Made by a program: the position numbers and the translations under genes. A stretch of 64,000 nucleotides of DNA from Saprospiraceae bacterium (lineage in GTDB: Bacteria > Bacteroidota > Bacteroidia > Chitinophagales > Saprospiraceae). Positions 10,001 through 17,776 of this stretch are shown in pieces. The notes under the pieces were generated by a model. That model had not been told where the DNA came from, did not search any database, and saw only the letters and a program-made list of their open reading frames with translations. The stretch's first letter is position 1; each line of letters begins with the position of its first letter. The stretch spans positions 108,004 to 172,003 of the forward strand of contig JALHLK010000006.1 of assembly GCA_022844565.1 (NCBI GenBank). The letters are read 5' to 3'.

Positions 10001-10169
10001 TGTCGTAATTGAGTAATCTGCTACATAAGTTGCTGCCTATTAATGAAAGCGTCATGTTTTTTCTAGGAGTAATAATGCCTGATTCTTGTGGCTTATTGCA
10101 TGTTGAAAAAACAAAAATGAGAAGCAGAATTAGCCCCTGACCAAACAGAGATGATTTAGATTTAGCCAT
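7023..10169 (-). CDS. three-part periplasmic protein: SGNH-like + PVC-type propeller + HEAT + cytochrome c
   Basis: The 1048-residue product begins with a lipoprotein signal (FVFSTC). Residues about 40-280 look like an SGNH/GDSL-type hydrolase domain. Residues about 375-730 are the PVC-type beta-propeller (dehydrogenase-like; GYKLQLFASEEDFPELANPV opens it). HEAT-like helices follow (about 770-900). A C-terminal cytochrome c domain has the haem site CATCH near residue 935 and a late methionine-containing loop (PMMAYEKML) as likely sixth ligand. The family is thought to oxidise a sugar or polyol and pass electrons to the haem; the substrate is unknown. It leads a two-gene unit with the ThuA protein. 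Confidence 0.88.
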   Translation of the reverse strand: MAKSKSSLFGQGLILLLIFVFSTCNKPQESGIITPRKNMTLSLIGSNLCSRLLNYDTFEPMLQTAFKDSSILVRNFCRSGDTPGFRPHSGRNLPWAFPGAEAFQSEYANISNSQGTFAYPDEWLTRYKTDVILAFFGYSESFESIDSINVLKEELSAFIKHTKEQKYNGTAAPELVLLSPIAFEDLSSSLDLPDGKKENANLAIYTNMMQEVALKEGVPFINLFEASKSWYSKESDDLTTDGFQLNTKGYTIFSEYLMQKLFGIEASQSVDKEITEAVKDKNWYWENFYKIPNGVHVFGRRYNPYGQDNYPYELKKLDEMISIRDTLIWSLASGKSFDVKKADAKTTQIPVIPTNYPLIEGKEPRYLYGDSVLATFKVPPGYKLQLFASEEDFPELANPVQMTFDNKGRLWVAVMPSYPHYKPGDEKPNDKLLILEDTNNDGKADVSKVFADNLHLPIGFELSAEGVYVSQSTHLKLLVDDNGDDKVDREEILLSGFDDHDTHHAISAFCADPSGAIIMAEGVFLHTNVETSYGPVRATNGGFYRFNPNRKHLERYAQIPIPNPWGIAFDEWGQDIFAETSGPDVRWLMPSTIKPVYGISGPSSKSLFEPFQRVRPTSGLEFVYSRHFPEDVQGDLLINNTIGFLGMKQHTMTDDGTGFVSCFRHDLVTSKDPNFRPVDMEFAPDGSLYFIDWHNVLVGHMQHNARDPLRDHVHGRVYRITYPGRPLVVPPKIDKASIADLLDNLKLPEYRARYRTKRELRGRDKADVKKALKQWIDKLDTKDPRYEHHLLEAFWVSWGMNDIDQNLLNKLFASKDYRVRSAVVRCVRYNLDRLPNSMAILDAASKDIHGRVRLEALVAISWLPKNVAQPMLANYTVEGLDLWIKPTYEAVVKNFTTRIKPVNLPEYTTGGELKSGKENLSPFLAKGKEIYYDEASCATCHQPDGKGLLQSGFPPLAASEWVVGDVERLVKIVLKGVVGPMSIAGKRYEGSVPMMAYEKMLTDEEIAAVISFVRTSFGNRADQVSPETVTKIRAKYKDKKEYFKTDEL

Positions 10170-10294
10170 GTTGATTTAAATTTGGAATAAAAATAGCGTT
10201 TTGTTTAAACTTCTGTGTTTTATATCCAATTTTTTTGAGCTTTTACTTATTTGATTAGATTTAAGGGCAGTTTTATGTGATAGAAAAAAGGTTT

Positions 10295-10624
10295 TTATAA
10301 GTTTTCGTCCTCCAACATTTGTAAAGCAGCATTTAACTCCGAAGCAGCATGAAAATCGGCTAGTTTTTTGGCATATTTTACACCTCCATTATAGATATTC
10401 TTGGCTTCATCAAATTTCCCTATTTTTTCATAACATTTGCCTAGATGGTAGTAAAGACCTACATACTCGGGATCCAATAGCTTAAGTTTCTCAAATATTT
10501 CTATCGCTTTATTAATGTCGATTTTTTCCGTTTCTTTAGCTAAAGCGAATAATAAAAATGGATCGTTATCACCTTTTTCTATGAGTTCCTTGATATGTTC
10601 TAATCTACTCAATGTTGAATTCAT
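10295..10624 (-). CDS. small TPR-repeat protein
   Basis: This 109-residue protein contains two to three tetratricopeptide helices (residues about 15-85; LDPEYVGLYYHLGKCYEKIGKFDEAKNI is the clearest unit, with consensus G, Y and A positions). TPRs mediate protein-protein contact and no catalytic motif is present. No signal peptide is seen, so it is probably cytoplasmic. It is divergent from etfB across a 188-base gap and follows no gene closely on its own strand. Confidence 0.8.
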   Translation of the reverse strand: MNSTLSRLEHIKELIEKGDNDPFLLFALAKETEKIDINKAIEIFEKLKLLDPEYVGLYYHLGKCYEKIGKFDEAKNIYNGGVKYAKKLADFHAASELNAALQMLEDENL

Positions 10625-10812
10625 GTTAAGTATATATTATAAAATAAAAAATATTAACTTAAAGTTAAATTTTTGACGTAAACAATTTACCTTTGTGTCA
10701 GTTATTTAACTATAACCTAAAAGGTGAGACAAAAATAAGGAATTGTATGAATTGTTAAGCTTTTACTTTTCCTAAATCAAAATTAATATTGAAAATTTAA
10801 ATTATCGAATTA

Positions 10813-11553
10813 ATGAAATTATTAGTTTGTATTAGTAAAACCCCAGATACTACTTCAAAGATAAGCTTTGTAAACAATGGGACACAATATAATGAAGAAG
10901 GAATCAGCTTCATAATGAATCCATATGATGAGTGGTATGCCTTGGTTAAAGCAATTGAGATCAAGGAAAAAAATGGTGGAACTGTAACAGTAATCAATGT
11001 AGGTGATGCTTCTAATGATATTGTGATCAGAAAAGCACTTGCTATTGGGGCAGATGATGCCATAAGGGTAGATGGTAAACCTACAAGCGCAGAATACGTT
11101 GCTAAACAAATCGCGCACATTGCTAAGCAGCAAGCTTATGATATCATTTTCACAGGTAAAGAAACGATAGATTATAATGGGTCTGAAGTTGGTCCTATGG
11201 TAGCAGAATTATTAGATTATGATTATTTTGCCTTTGCAAGTGACTTAAGTATTGATGGATCAAAAAAGACCGTAAGTAGAGAAATAGAAGGAGGGGTAGA
11301 AATTACAACTTCTACAAATCCAATAGTCGTATCAGCTGCAAAAGGATTAGCAGAACAAAGAATTCCCAACATGCAGGGTATTATGATGTCTAAAAGGAAG
11401 CCCCTTGAGATTGTAAATCCAATAGCGGTAGCAGAGAAAGTAAGTGTCAAAATTCATACACTACCCGAAGCCAAAAAAGGTGTAAAACTAGTAGATTCAA
11501 ACGATATGGATGAATTAGTTAGATTGCTTCACGAGGAAGCGAAAGCGCTTTAA
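10813..11553 (+). CDS. etfB: electron transfer flavoprotein beta subunit
   Basis: EtfB binds AMP and, with EtfA, carries electrons from acyl-CoA dehydrogenases to the respiratory chain. The 246 residues start MKLLVCISKTPDT and include the family segments NPYDEWYALVKAIEIKE and IIFTGKETIDYNGSEVGPMVAELL, close to the usual length. The etfA gene follows after 31 bases on the same strand, so the heterodimer is made from one transcript. Confidence 0.95.
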   Translation: MKLLVCISKTPDTTSKISFVNNGTQYNEEGISFIMNPYDEWYALVKAIEIKEKNGGTVTVINVGDASNDIVIRKALAIGADDAIRVDGKPTSAEYVAKQIAHIAKQQAYDIIFTGKETIDYNGSEVGPMVAELLDYDYFAFASDLSIDGSKKTVSREIEGGVEITTSTNPIVVSAAKGLAEQRIPNMQGIMMSKRKPLEIVNPIAVAEKVSVKIHTLPEAKKGVKLVDSNDMDELVRLLHEEAKAL

Positions 11554-11584
11554 ACATTTTTTTAAACTTAAAATTAGTAGTAAA

Positions 11585-12538
11585 ATGTCAGTATTAATTG
11601 TCATAGAGGCTGTAGAAGGTAAATTAAATAAAGGTGCATTTGAGATATGTACCTATGGATATAAAACATCTAAAGTATTAGGCACCACTTGCGAAGCACT
11701 TATTATTGGAGATGCTCATAATGCCACTGAAGTGGGTAAGTATGGTGTTGCAAATGCACTCCAAATAGGAAATATTAGTTTTGATAGTAAAGTATTTACC
11801 CAAATAATTGCAAAAACAGCCAATGACCTAGGAGCAGATACCATTATTTTTAGACATAATTCGACAGCTAAAAATGTAGCTGGAAGATTAGCGATAAGAA
11901 TGGATGCGGGGTTGGTTTCAGGCGTTAAATCTATACCTCAAGCCAATGGAAATACCTTATTAGTAGATAAATCTGTTTACTCTGGTAAAGCTATTGCAAC
12001 TTATGAAATAAACAGTCCCGTTAAAGTCTTAACTGTCATGGGCAATACCATACAGCCCGAGATCGTAGGTGAAGCTGCAATAGTTACTTTATCGAGTACT
12101 CCGATTCCTGCATCTACTACACAAGTAATAGAAAGAAAAACCATAACTGGCATCGTACCGCTTCCTGAAGCTGAGATGGTTGTCTCTGCCGGACGTGGTA
12201 TGAAAGGCCCCGAAAATTGGGCAATCATCGAAGAATTAGCATCAGAAATTGGAGCTACTACAGCATGCTCTAGACCTGTCGCAGATGCACATTGGAGGCC
12301 TCACCACGAGCATGTCGGTCAGACAGGTGTCGCTATAAGACCTAATCTATATTTTGCCATAGGAATATCAGGAGCCATCCAACATTTAGCTGGAGTAAAT
12401 AGCAGTAAAACCATCGTTGTGATCAATAAAGATCCCGAAGCACCTTTCTTTAAAGCTGCAGATTATGGGGTAGTAGGTGATTTGTTTGAAATTGTACCTA
12501 AGTTGACGGAGGCGATCAGGAGGTTTAAGCAGCATTAA
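11585..12538 (+). CDS. etfA: electron transfer flavoprotein alpha subunit
   Basis: EtfA holds the FAD of the electron transfer flavoprotein. Its C-terminal domain shows the FAD-binding pattern: SAGRGMKGPENWAIIEELA, then GQTGVAIRPNLYFAIGISGAIQH and KTIVVINKDPEAPFF. Length is 317, normal for the family. It is the second gene of an etfBA operon. The hairpin at 12878-12901 is about 340 bases downstream, too far to be confidently its terminator. Confidence 0.96.
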   Translation: MSVLIVIEAVEGKLNKGAFEICTYGYKTSKVLGTTCEALIIGDAHNATEVGKYGVANALQIGNISFDSKVFTQIIAKTANDLGADTIIFRHNSTAKNVAGRLAIRMDAGLVSGVKSIPQANGNTLLVDKSVYSGKAIATYEINSPVKVLTVMGNTIQPEIVGEAAIVTLSSTPIPASTTQVIERKTITGIVPLPEAEMVVSAGRGMKGPENWAIIEELASEIGATTACSRPVADAHWRPHHEHVGQTGVAIRPNLYFAIGISGAIQHLAGVNSSKTIVVINKDPEAPFFKAADYGVVGDLFEIVPKLTEAIRRFKQH

Positions 12539-12877
12539 AAAAGTGATTGGTAGTAACTTTTTTTAATCTTTGTAAGCTATATCTTAGGTCGTTTTAATCA
12601 TACGTAATTATTGGGCTCCATGTCGATGTGTATGGATTGAGAAATTGTTTATAAATAACTTAGGCTCATTCTTGAAGTGGCCTTAATCAAAAATACGTTA
12701 AAAAATTACGGAATAAAACCGTTAAAAATTTGAAACTGTTTGAGCACGTAATGCTATAAAATCAAAATGATATTGTATTATAACATATTAATCGAAGCTC
12801 AAAATTTATGCGAGTTTTTCAAATTTAGGTTTTATGAAGTGATTTTAGTATTTTTGGTTAAAGCCTTGATTTTTTGG

Positions 12878-12901
12878 TTCTTTTGTATCAAGACAAAAGA
12901 A
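12878..12901. repeat. perfect hairpin in the etfA-DUF547 gap
   Basis: TTCTTTTGT-ATCAAG-ACAAAAGAA forms a perfect 9-base stem with a 6-base loop. It ends a roughly 180-base AT-rich block (from about 12718) that looks like a dispersed Bacteroidota intergenic repeat, though I cannot confirm other copies here. The rest of the 12539-13044 gap holds no ORF I would call. Confidence 0.5.
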
Positions 12902-13019
12902 CAGAGTATTGATTGAGGGGTATTGCTACTTGATTACGTAGAATTCTTTTACATGTGTTTTTACCCACAGCTTTCGATATAGAGCCAATTTTTGTTACAT
13001 TTATGTGATAATTCCGTTA

Positions 13020-13027
13020 TACTTTTG
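13020..13027 (+). promoter_or_regulatory. candidate -7 box for the DUF547 gene
   Basis: TACTTTTG matches the Bacteroidota TAnnTTTG box and lies 17 bases before the ATG at 13045. A TTTG occurs at 12991-12994, which gives a slightly long spacer of 25 bases. Confidence 0.5.
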
Positions 13028-13044
13028 TTTTAAAATTTATTAAA

Positions 13045-13743
13045 ATGAAATATAGTATAGTTCTTTTAAGCTTACTCTTTACATTAAAAAGCATAGCTCA
13101 GCCCACATATGCTGATTGGAACACTTTTTTAAAAAAATATGTATCTACTACCGGAGAGGTAAACTACAAAAGTATTAAGGCTAATCGCAGTGAATTGGAT
13201 AAAATCACTAAAGAATTTAGTAACACAAAGGTGTTAGATGCGTGGTCAAAAGACGAGCAGTTGGCATTTTGGATTAATGCCTACAATGCGTTTACCGTGT
13301 CGCTATTGGTAGATAATTATCCATTGAAGAGCATCCAAAATCTCGACGGCGGAAAGACTTGGGATGTGAAACGAATTACCATTGATGGAAAAAAGTATTC
13401 CTTAAACTATATTGAAAATGACATTATCAGACCAAAGTATAAAGATGCTAGAATTCATTTTGCTGTAAATTGTGGTGCTGCATCATGCCCGCCATTATTG
13501 AATGCTGCATTCATGGGTAAAACGCTTAATACACAATTAGAAGCGGTTACCAAAACTTTTATCAATAATAAGCGATTTCAGACATTATCCCCTTCATCTG
13601 CCAAAATATCCAAAATATTTGAGTGGTATGCAAAGGATTTTGGAGATCTCGTCACCTTTATAAATAAGTATAGTGCTGTACAAGTAAAAAAGGATGCAAA
13701 AGTGATTTATAATGATTACGATTGGTCTTTAAATGGGAAATAA
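13045..13743 (+). CDS. DUF547 family exported protein
   Basis: A short signal peptide (cleavage near SIAQ) is followed by the DUF547 domain: AFWINAYNAFTVSLLVDNYP, then IENDIIRPKYKDARIHFAVN and NCGAASCPPLL. The conserved Asn, His and paired cysteines around residues 145-155 are present. The family has a papain/transglutaminase-like core of uncertain activity and is common in Bacteroidota envelopes. Length (232) is typical. It is monocistronic with its own -7 box. Confidence 0.88.
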   Translation: MKYSIVLLSLLFTLKSIAQPTYADWNTFLKKYVSTTGEVNYKSIKANRSELDKITKEFSNTKVLDAWSKDEQLAFWINAYNAFTVSLLVDNYPLKSIQNLDGGKTWDVKRITIDGKKYSLNYIENDIIRPKYKDARIHFAVNCGAASCPPLLNAAFMGKTLNTQLEAVTKTFINNKRFQTLSPSSAKISKIFEWYAKDFGDLVTFINKYSAVQVKKDAKVIYNDYDWSLNGK

Positions 13744-13899
13744 AGACCCAAATTATACTTGTCATTCACCCTGAACTTTTAAGCAGTTTTTATTAAAAAT
13801 TGCATAAAACTTACCTCAGTTCTAAAAGATTTAACGTAATTATAGGGTAATGCCCTTTTTTAAAACAAGGGATATTTCTTATTTCAGCTTATGATTCTC

Positions 13900-13967
13900 A
13901 ACATTTGAACATTTCCAACATTTGAACATTTCCAACATTTGAAAATTTCCAGAATTTGAACATTGAA
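13900..13967. repeat. four tandem copies of a 17-base unit
   Basis: Units start at 13900, 13917, 13934 and 13951; the first two are AACATTTGAACATTTCC exactly, the third differs at one base and the fourth is degenerate. The array lies in the DUF547-phoH gap (13744-14173), which otherwise shows only the phoH promoter. Confidence 0.75.
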
Positions 13968-14140
13968 AACATGTCCGAAACTCCCTTTAATTAAACAAAT
14001 GACATCTTAATACGTTTGCATTTTATGTCAATGAAAGATGAAAAGTAAATTTATATTTTTATTATCTATTGTAAATGACCTTTTTAAGTTAAGTAATAAA
14101 AATTTCACATATTAATTTATAAGATGTGATATAGATATTA

Positions 14141-14148
14141 TACTTTTG
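14141..14148 (+). promoter_or_regulatory. candidate -7 box for the phoH operon
   Basis: TACTTTTG, an exact TAnnTTTG match, lies 25 bases before the TTG start of phoH. A TTTAT at about 14116-14120 sits at the right distance for a weak -33 element. Confidence 0.5.
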
Positions 14149-14173
14149 TAACACACACAAATAGAAAAGAAAT

Positions 14174-15244
14174 TTGATAGAACCAAACTCAAGTAGCCTT
14201 GCTGAAGTAAATATCAGTATTGAAGGAATAAACCCTTTAGTCATATTCGGAGAAAATGACGCAAAGATTAAATTAATCAAAAAATCATTTCCAAATGTAA
14301 AAATAACATCTAGAGGTATGTTGCTCAAGATCGTTGGTGGCGATGAAGACGTGGCAATCGTTGACGTATTTTTTAAAAACATCCTTTCGACCATCAAAAA
14401 GCATGGTAATGTGACGATGCAAGAATTAGAGGATCACCTTTTAGGCAACGATCCATCAATTGGCAAGATAGCCAGTGAAGAAAACAAGCATGTAATCGTA
14501 TATGGTAAGGATGGCCGACCAATAAAAGCCAAGACAATTAACCAAAAAAAGTTGGTTGATCAATCGAGAAGTAATGATATATTATTTGCCATAGGACCTG
14601 CGGGGACCGGAAAAACGTATACAGCTGTAGCATTAGCAGTTGCCGCACTAAAAAGTAAATTGGTGAAGAAAATCATCTTGACGAGGCCGGCAGTAGAGGC
14701 AGGTGAAAGTCTTGGATTCTTACCTGGAGATCTAAAGGACAAGATTGATCCATATTTAAGGCCTTTGTACGATGCTTTGGATGACTTATTTCCTAGTGAT
14801 AAGCTTAAATTTTTCATGGAAAATAGAGTGATCGAAGTGGCTCCGTTAGCGTATATGAGAGGACGAACGCTTGATAATGCTTTTATCATCTTGGATGAAG
14901 CACAAAACTGTACACCTCCTCAAATCAAAATGTTTTTGACAAGATTGGGGCCTAACGCCAAATGTATTATTACAGGTGATTTAACACAAATTGACCTTCC
15001 CTACAATCAAAAATCTGGTTTAAAAGGCGCCTTAGATATTCTAGGCAATATCAATGGTATCGCTCAAGTCTTTTTAAGTGAAGAAGATGTAGTCCGTCAT
15101 CGATTGGTCAAAGAGATCATCAAACGATACAATATCATTGAGGAGCAAGAGCGAGAATGGTATGAAAAACAAAAGAAAGAAAAACAAGAGCTTAGGATGG
15201 CCGAGCAAAAAGCAAGATTAGAACAAAAAGAAAAAGAAGAATAA
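14174..15244 (+). CDS. phoH: PhoH-like P-loop ATPase
   Basis: PhoH proteins are cytoplasmic ATPases related to the RNA-helicase core and are linked to RNA metabolism. Walker A is GPAGTGKT (about residues 140-147), Walker B is ILDEAQN (about 238-244), and an N-terminal KH-like segment covers about residues 10-75. The C-terminal 40 residues are a charged Glu/Lys/Gln helix. The start is TTG at 14174; the first in-frame ATG lies inside the conserved N-terminal region. It is the first gene of a four-gene run: osmC-like follows after one base. Confidence 0.93.
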   Translation: MIEPNSSSLAEVNISIEGINPLVIFGENDAKIKLIKKSFPNVKITSRGMLLKIVGGDEDVAIVDVFFKNILSTIKKHGNVTMQELEDHLLGNDPSIGKIASEENKHVIVYGKDGRPIKAKTINQKKLVDQSRSNDILFAIGPAGTGKTYTAVALAVAALKSKLVKKIILTRPAVEAGESLGFLPGDLKDKIDPYLRPLYDALDDLFPSDKLKFFMENRVIEVAPLAYMRGRTLDNAFIILDEAQNCTPPQIKMFLTRLGPNAKCIITGDLTQIDLPYNQKSGLKGALDILGNINGIAQVFLSEEDVVRHRLVKEIIKRYNIIEEQEREWYEKQKKEKQELRMAEQKARLEQKEKEE

Positions 15245-15245
15245 T

Positions 15246-15653
15246 ATGACTTCGGAAGTTTTATACAAAGGTGGACTTCGCACAGTGTGTACGCACATCA
15301 AATCAAAAGAAGAAATCATCACCGACGCTCCAACAGATAACAATGGAAAAGGAGAGGCTTTCAGTCCTACAGACTTATTGGCTACCTCATTGAGTGCGTG
15401 TGCTATGACCATCATGGGGATCGCAGCAAATAATCACGAAATAGATATTGAAGGTACCAAAGCAGAGGTACTCAAACACATGGCTTCTGACCCAAGAAGG
15501 GTTAGTCAAGTAGATGTAGCATTTCATATGCCAAATAGGACATATACCAACAAGGAAAAAACTATTTTAGAAAAAGCGGCATTAACTTGTCCCGTGGCCA
15601 AAAGCCTTCATCCTGATATCATTCAAAACCTTACTTTTTTGTGGAATGACTAA
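15246..15653 (+). CDS. OsmC family protein
   Basis: OsmC/Ohr-family proteins reduce organic peroxides through two cysteines. The first cysteine is in LLATSLSACAMTIMG (about residue 52) and the second in ALTCPVAKSLHP (about residue 118), the normal spacing. Length is 135. The sequence is closer to the YhfA/OsmC branch than to Ohr. It starts one base after phoH and overlaps aroA by eight bases, so all are translated from one message. Confidence 0.9.
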   Translation: MTSEVLYKGGLRTVCTHIKSKEEIITDAPTDNNGKGEAFSPTDLLATSLSACAMTIMGIAANNHEIDIEGTKAEVLKHMASDPRRVSQVDVAFHMPNRTYTNKEKTILEKAALTCPVAKSLHPDIIQNLTFLWND

Positions 15654-16917
15654 ACAAATAAAGATTACCTGCCCTCAAAAAGACCTAAAAGGGAAGATAA
15701 AACTTACTGGTTCGAAGTCAATTGCTAATAGGGTGCTATTAATTAGGGCCTTATGTGGAGAAGATTTTGAGATAGAAAATGTATCTGAATCAGATGATAC
15801 AGCTACCTTAATGCAACTGTTAGGAAGTGACGAATATGTTCTTGATGCACATCACGCAGGTACCACTTTTAGATTTATGACGGCTTATCTAGCCATAAAA
15901 GGGGAAGACAGACAGTTGACAGGTTCTTCAAGAATGAAACAAAGACCTGTAGGCCCATTGGTTGATGCACTCAATATGCTAGGATGTAATGTTACTTATC
16001 TTGAAAATGAAGGATATCCACCACTGCAATTTGGCCCACACCAATCTACGATCAACAAAGAAGTGAGCATCAAAGGCAATGTAAGTAGTCAATATCTTTC
16101 GGCCTTATTGATGGTAGCTCCGATCTTACCTCATGGTTTGAAATTAACGATTTTAGAAGATCTAGTCTCTAGACCATATCTGGAGATGACGCTTTCGATT
16201 ATGCAATATTTTGGTGTCAATCATACTTGGATAGACAATATCATTACTGTAGAAAGACAAACGTATCAGGCAAGACCATATTTCGTCGAAGCAGATTGGT
16301 CAGCAGCATCGTATTATTACAGCATCGCTGCTATAGCTGGTAGTGCAGATATTACCCTCGAAGGCCTTTTCCAAAATTCATTGCAGGGAGACTCAGCGAT
16401 TGCATCTATCGCGTCTTCATTTGGTGTAGCTAGTACTTACAGTGATAAGGAAGTGAGACTTGTGAAGTCCGCGGATTCAAAAGCTCAGACATTTATAGAA
16501 TACGATTTTATTAAGCAACCAGACATTGCTCAAACCGTATTTGCCATGTGCGCTGCTTTAAATGTCAACGGATTGTTTACGGGATTGAAGACATTGTTTA
16601 TCAAAGAGACAGATAGAATTAAAGCATTTCAAACAGAGTTGGCAAAAGTGCAGGTGTATCTATCTAAAGTGCCAAAAAGATTCATTGATAGTGAAGGAGA
16701 TGATTTCTACATGATAGAAGGTGAGGCAACTTACGGTATGAGTCCAACCTTTGATACGTATCAAGATCATAGAATGGCTATGGCTTTGGCACCTCTTGCC
16801 ATACAGCACCCAATATTTATTAATGACCCTGCAGTGGTTTCAAAATCTTATCCAGACTTTTGGGAACACCTTAAATCATTGGGATTTGTGATTGAAGACA
16901 ATGATTCTTCTCTATGA
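15646..16917 (+). CDS. aroA: 3-phosphoshikimate 1-carboxyvinyltransferase (EPSP synthase)
   Basis: AroA transfers enolpyruvyl from PEP to shikimate-3-phosphate, the sixth step of the shikimate pathway. Recognisable blocks are LTGSKSIANRVLLIRALC at the N-terminus, HAGTTFRFMTAYLA, QRPVGPLVDAL, GNVSSQYLSALLM, KETDRIKAFQTEL and YQDHRMAMALAPLA. Length (423) is normal. It overlaps the osmC-like gene by eight bases at its start and the next gene by four (ATGA) at its end. Confidence 0.96.
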   Translation: MTKQIKITCPQKDLKGKIKLTGSKSIANRVLLIRALCGEDFEIENVSESDDTATLMQLLGSDEYVLDAHHAGTTFRFMTAYLAIKGEDRQLTGSSRMKQRPVGPLVDALNMLGCNVTYLENEGYPPLQFGPHQSTINKEVSIKGNVSSQYLSALLMVAPILPHGLKLTILEDLVSRPYLEMTLSIMQYFGVNHTWIDNIITVERQTYQARPYFVEADWSAASYYYSIAAIAGSADITLEGLFQNSLQGDSAIASIASSFGVASTYSDKEVRLVKSADSKAQTFIEYDFIKQPDIAQTVFAMCAALNVNGLFTGLKTLFIKETDRIKAFQTELAKVQVYLSKVPKRFIDSEGDDFYMIEGEATYGMSPTFDTYQDHRMAMALAPLAIQHPIFINDPAVVSKSYPDFWEHLKSLGFVIEDNDSSL

Positions 16918-17378
16918 AAAAATCCATAAGACAAGACGTATTTATCAAACAACCCATCTATGAGGGAGGTAATAAGGCTATGACGACCTTCTTACAAACA
17001 ATATTAAAATACCCAGTAGATGCACTTGAAAGTAAAACGGAAGGTGTCGTAGAAGTTAGAATTACCATCGACTTTGAAGGTAATGTGACAACCTCACAAA
17101 TTTTAGGTTCATTATCCCCAACTTGTGATTTAGAAGCTAAGCGGATTGTAGAATTATTAAAATTTACGATTCCTAAAAACCCAAGAAATCTCAAGGTGTT
17201 GTTCCATAAAATTATAAAAGTGCAATTTACCTTACCTAAAGTTCAGGCTCAAAATATGATTCCACCTACGATTCAACAAATATCTTATAATATTGTGTCG
17301 GAATCAAAATCTACTGAAAATGTGAGCACCACGCCTGCGGCAACTACCTATCAATATACGATTAAAATTAATAATTAA
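16914..17378 (+). CDS. TonB C-terminal-like protein
   Basis: The 154-residue protein contains a TonB_C-like fold at about residues 30-105: TEGVVEVRITIDFEGNVTTS followed by LEAKRIVELLKFTIPK. TonB C-terminal domains contact outer-membrane transporters. No transmembrane anchor or signal peptide is present, which is unusual, so it may act as a cytoplasmic or soluble relative. It overlaps aroA by ATGA and is the last gene of the phoH run. Confidence 0.65.
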   Translation: MKKSIRQDVFIKQPIYEGGNKAMTTFLQTILKYPVDALESKTEGVVEVRITIDFEGNVTTSQILGSLSPTCDLEAKRIVELLKFTIPKNPRNLKVLFHKIIKVQFTLPKVQAQNMIPPTIQQISYNIVSESKSTENVSTTPAATTYQYTIKINN

Positions 17379-17533
17379 ACACAATTAGTCTAAAGATGTG
17401 AGATCATTTTGTAGATAAAAATTTTACAAAAAATCTTTGAATAGTAGTGCTACGGAAATATCTTATTTATTTGGGTGGATAAAAATTGGACGTACCTAAG
17501 ACACTCAAAAATTTGTTATAGTTTCTACACCTA

Positions 17534-17732
17534 CGGTTTAAAAACCGCAGTTACAAAATTTGTCAACCTTACAGGTTTCGATTCTCTTAATAATTATTCT
17601 TTGAGGCAAGATAGATTTTTTTCACCAAATATTCCTTTAAAAAAGACCTTGAAGGTCGGAGGATTTTGTAACAATGGTTTGAAAACCATTGTTAATAATA
17701 AAAAGCAAGCTAGAGTGCCGTAGGTACGACCA
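17534..17732. repeat. cluster of four short palindromes between two convergent genes
   Basis: Four hairpins lie in 200 bases: CGGTTT-AA-AAACCG (17534-17547), AACCT-TAC-AGGTT (17565-17577), GACCTT-G-AAGGTC (17645-17657), and an 11-base perfect stem at 17670-17693 (AACAATGGTTT-GA-AAACCATTGTT). A GTGCCGTAGGTACGACC block closes it at 17716-17732. The pattern is that of REP/BIME-like intergenic repeats. The 17379-17776 gap has no gene I would support. Confidence 0.55.
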
Positions 17733-17776
17733 ATATAGGAATCCTTTTTTATTTAGTTCAAAATAATGCCAAAGTT

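Noticed and set aside
17475..17723. 82-codon open frame in the aroA-run/symporter gap
   Set aside because: It reads through four palindromes and starts at a poor TTG/ATG context; composition is not protein-like.
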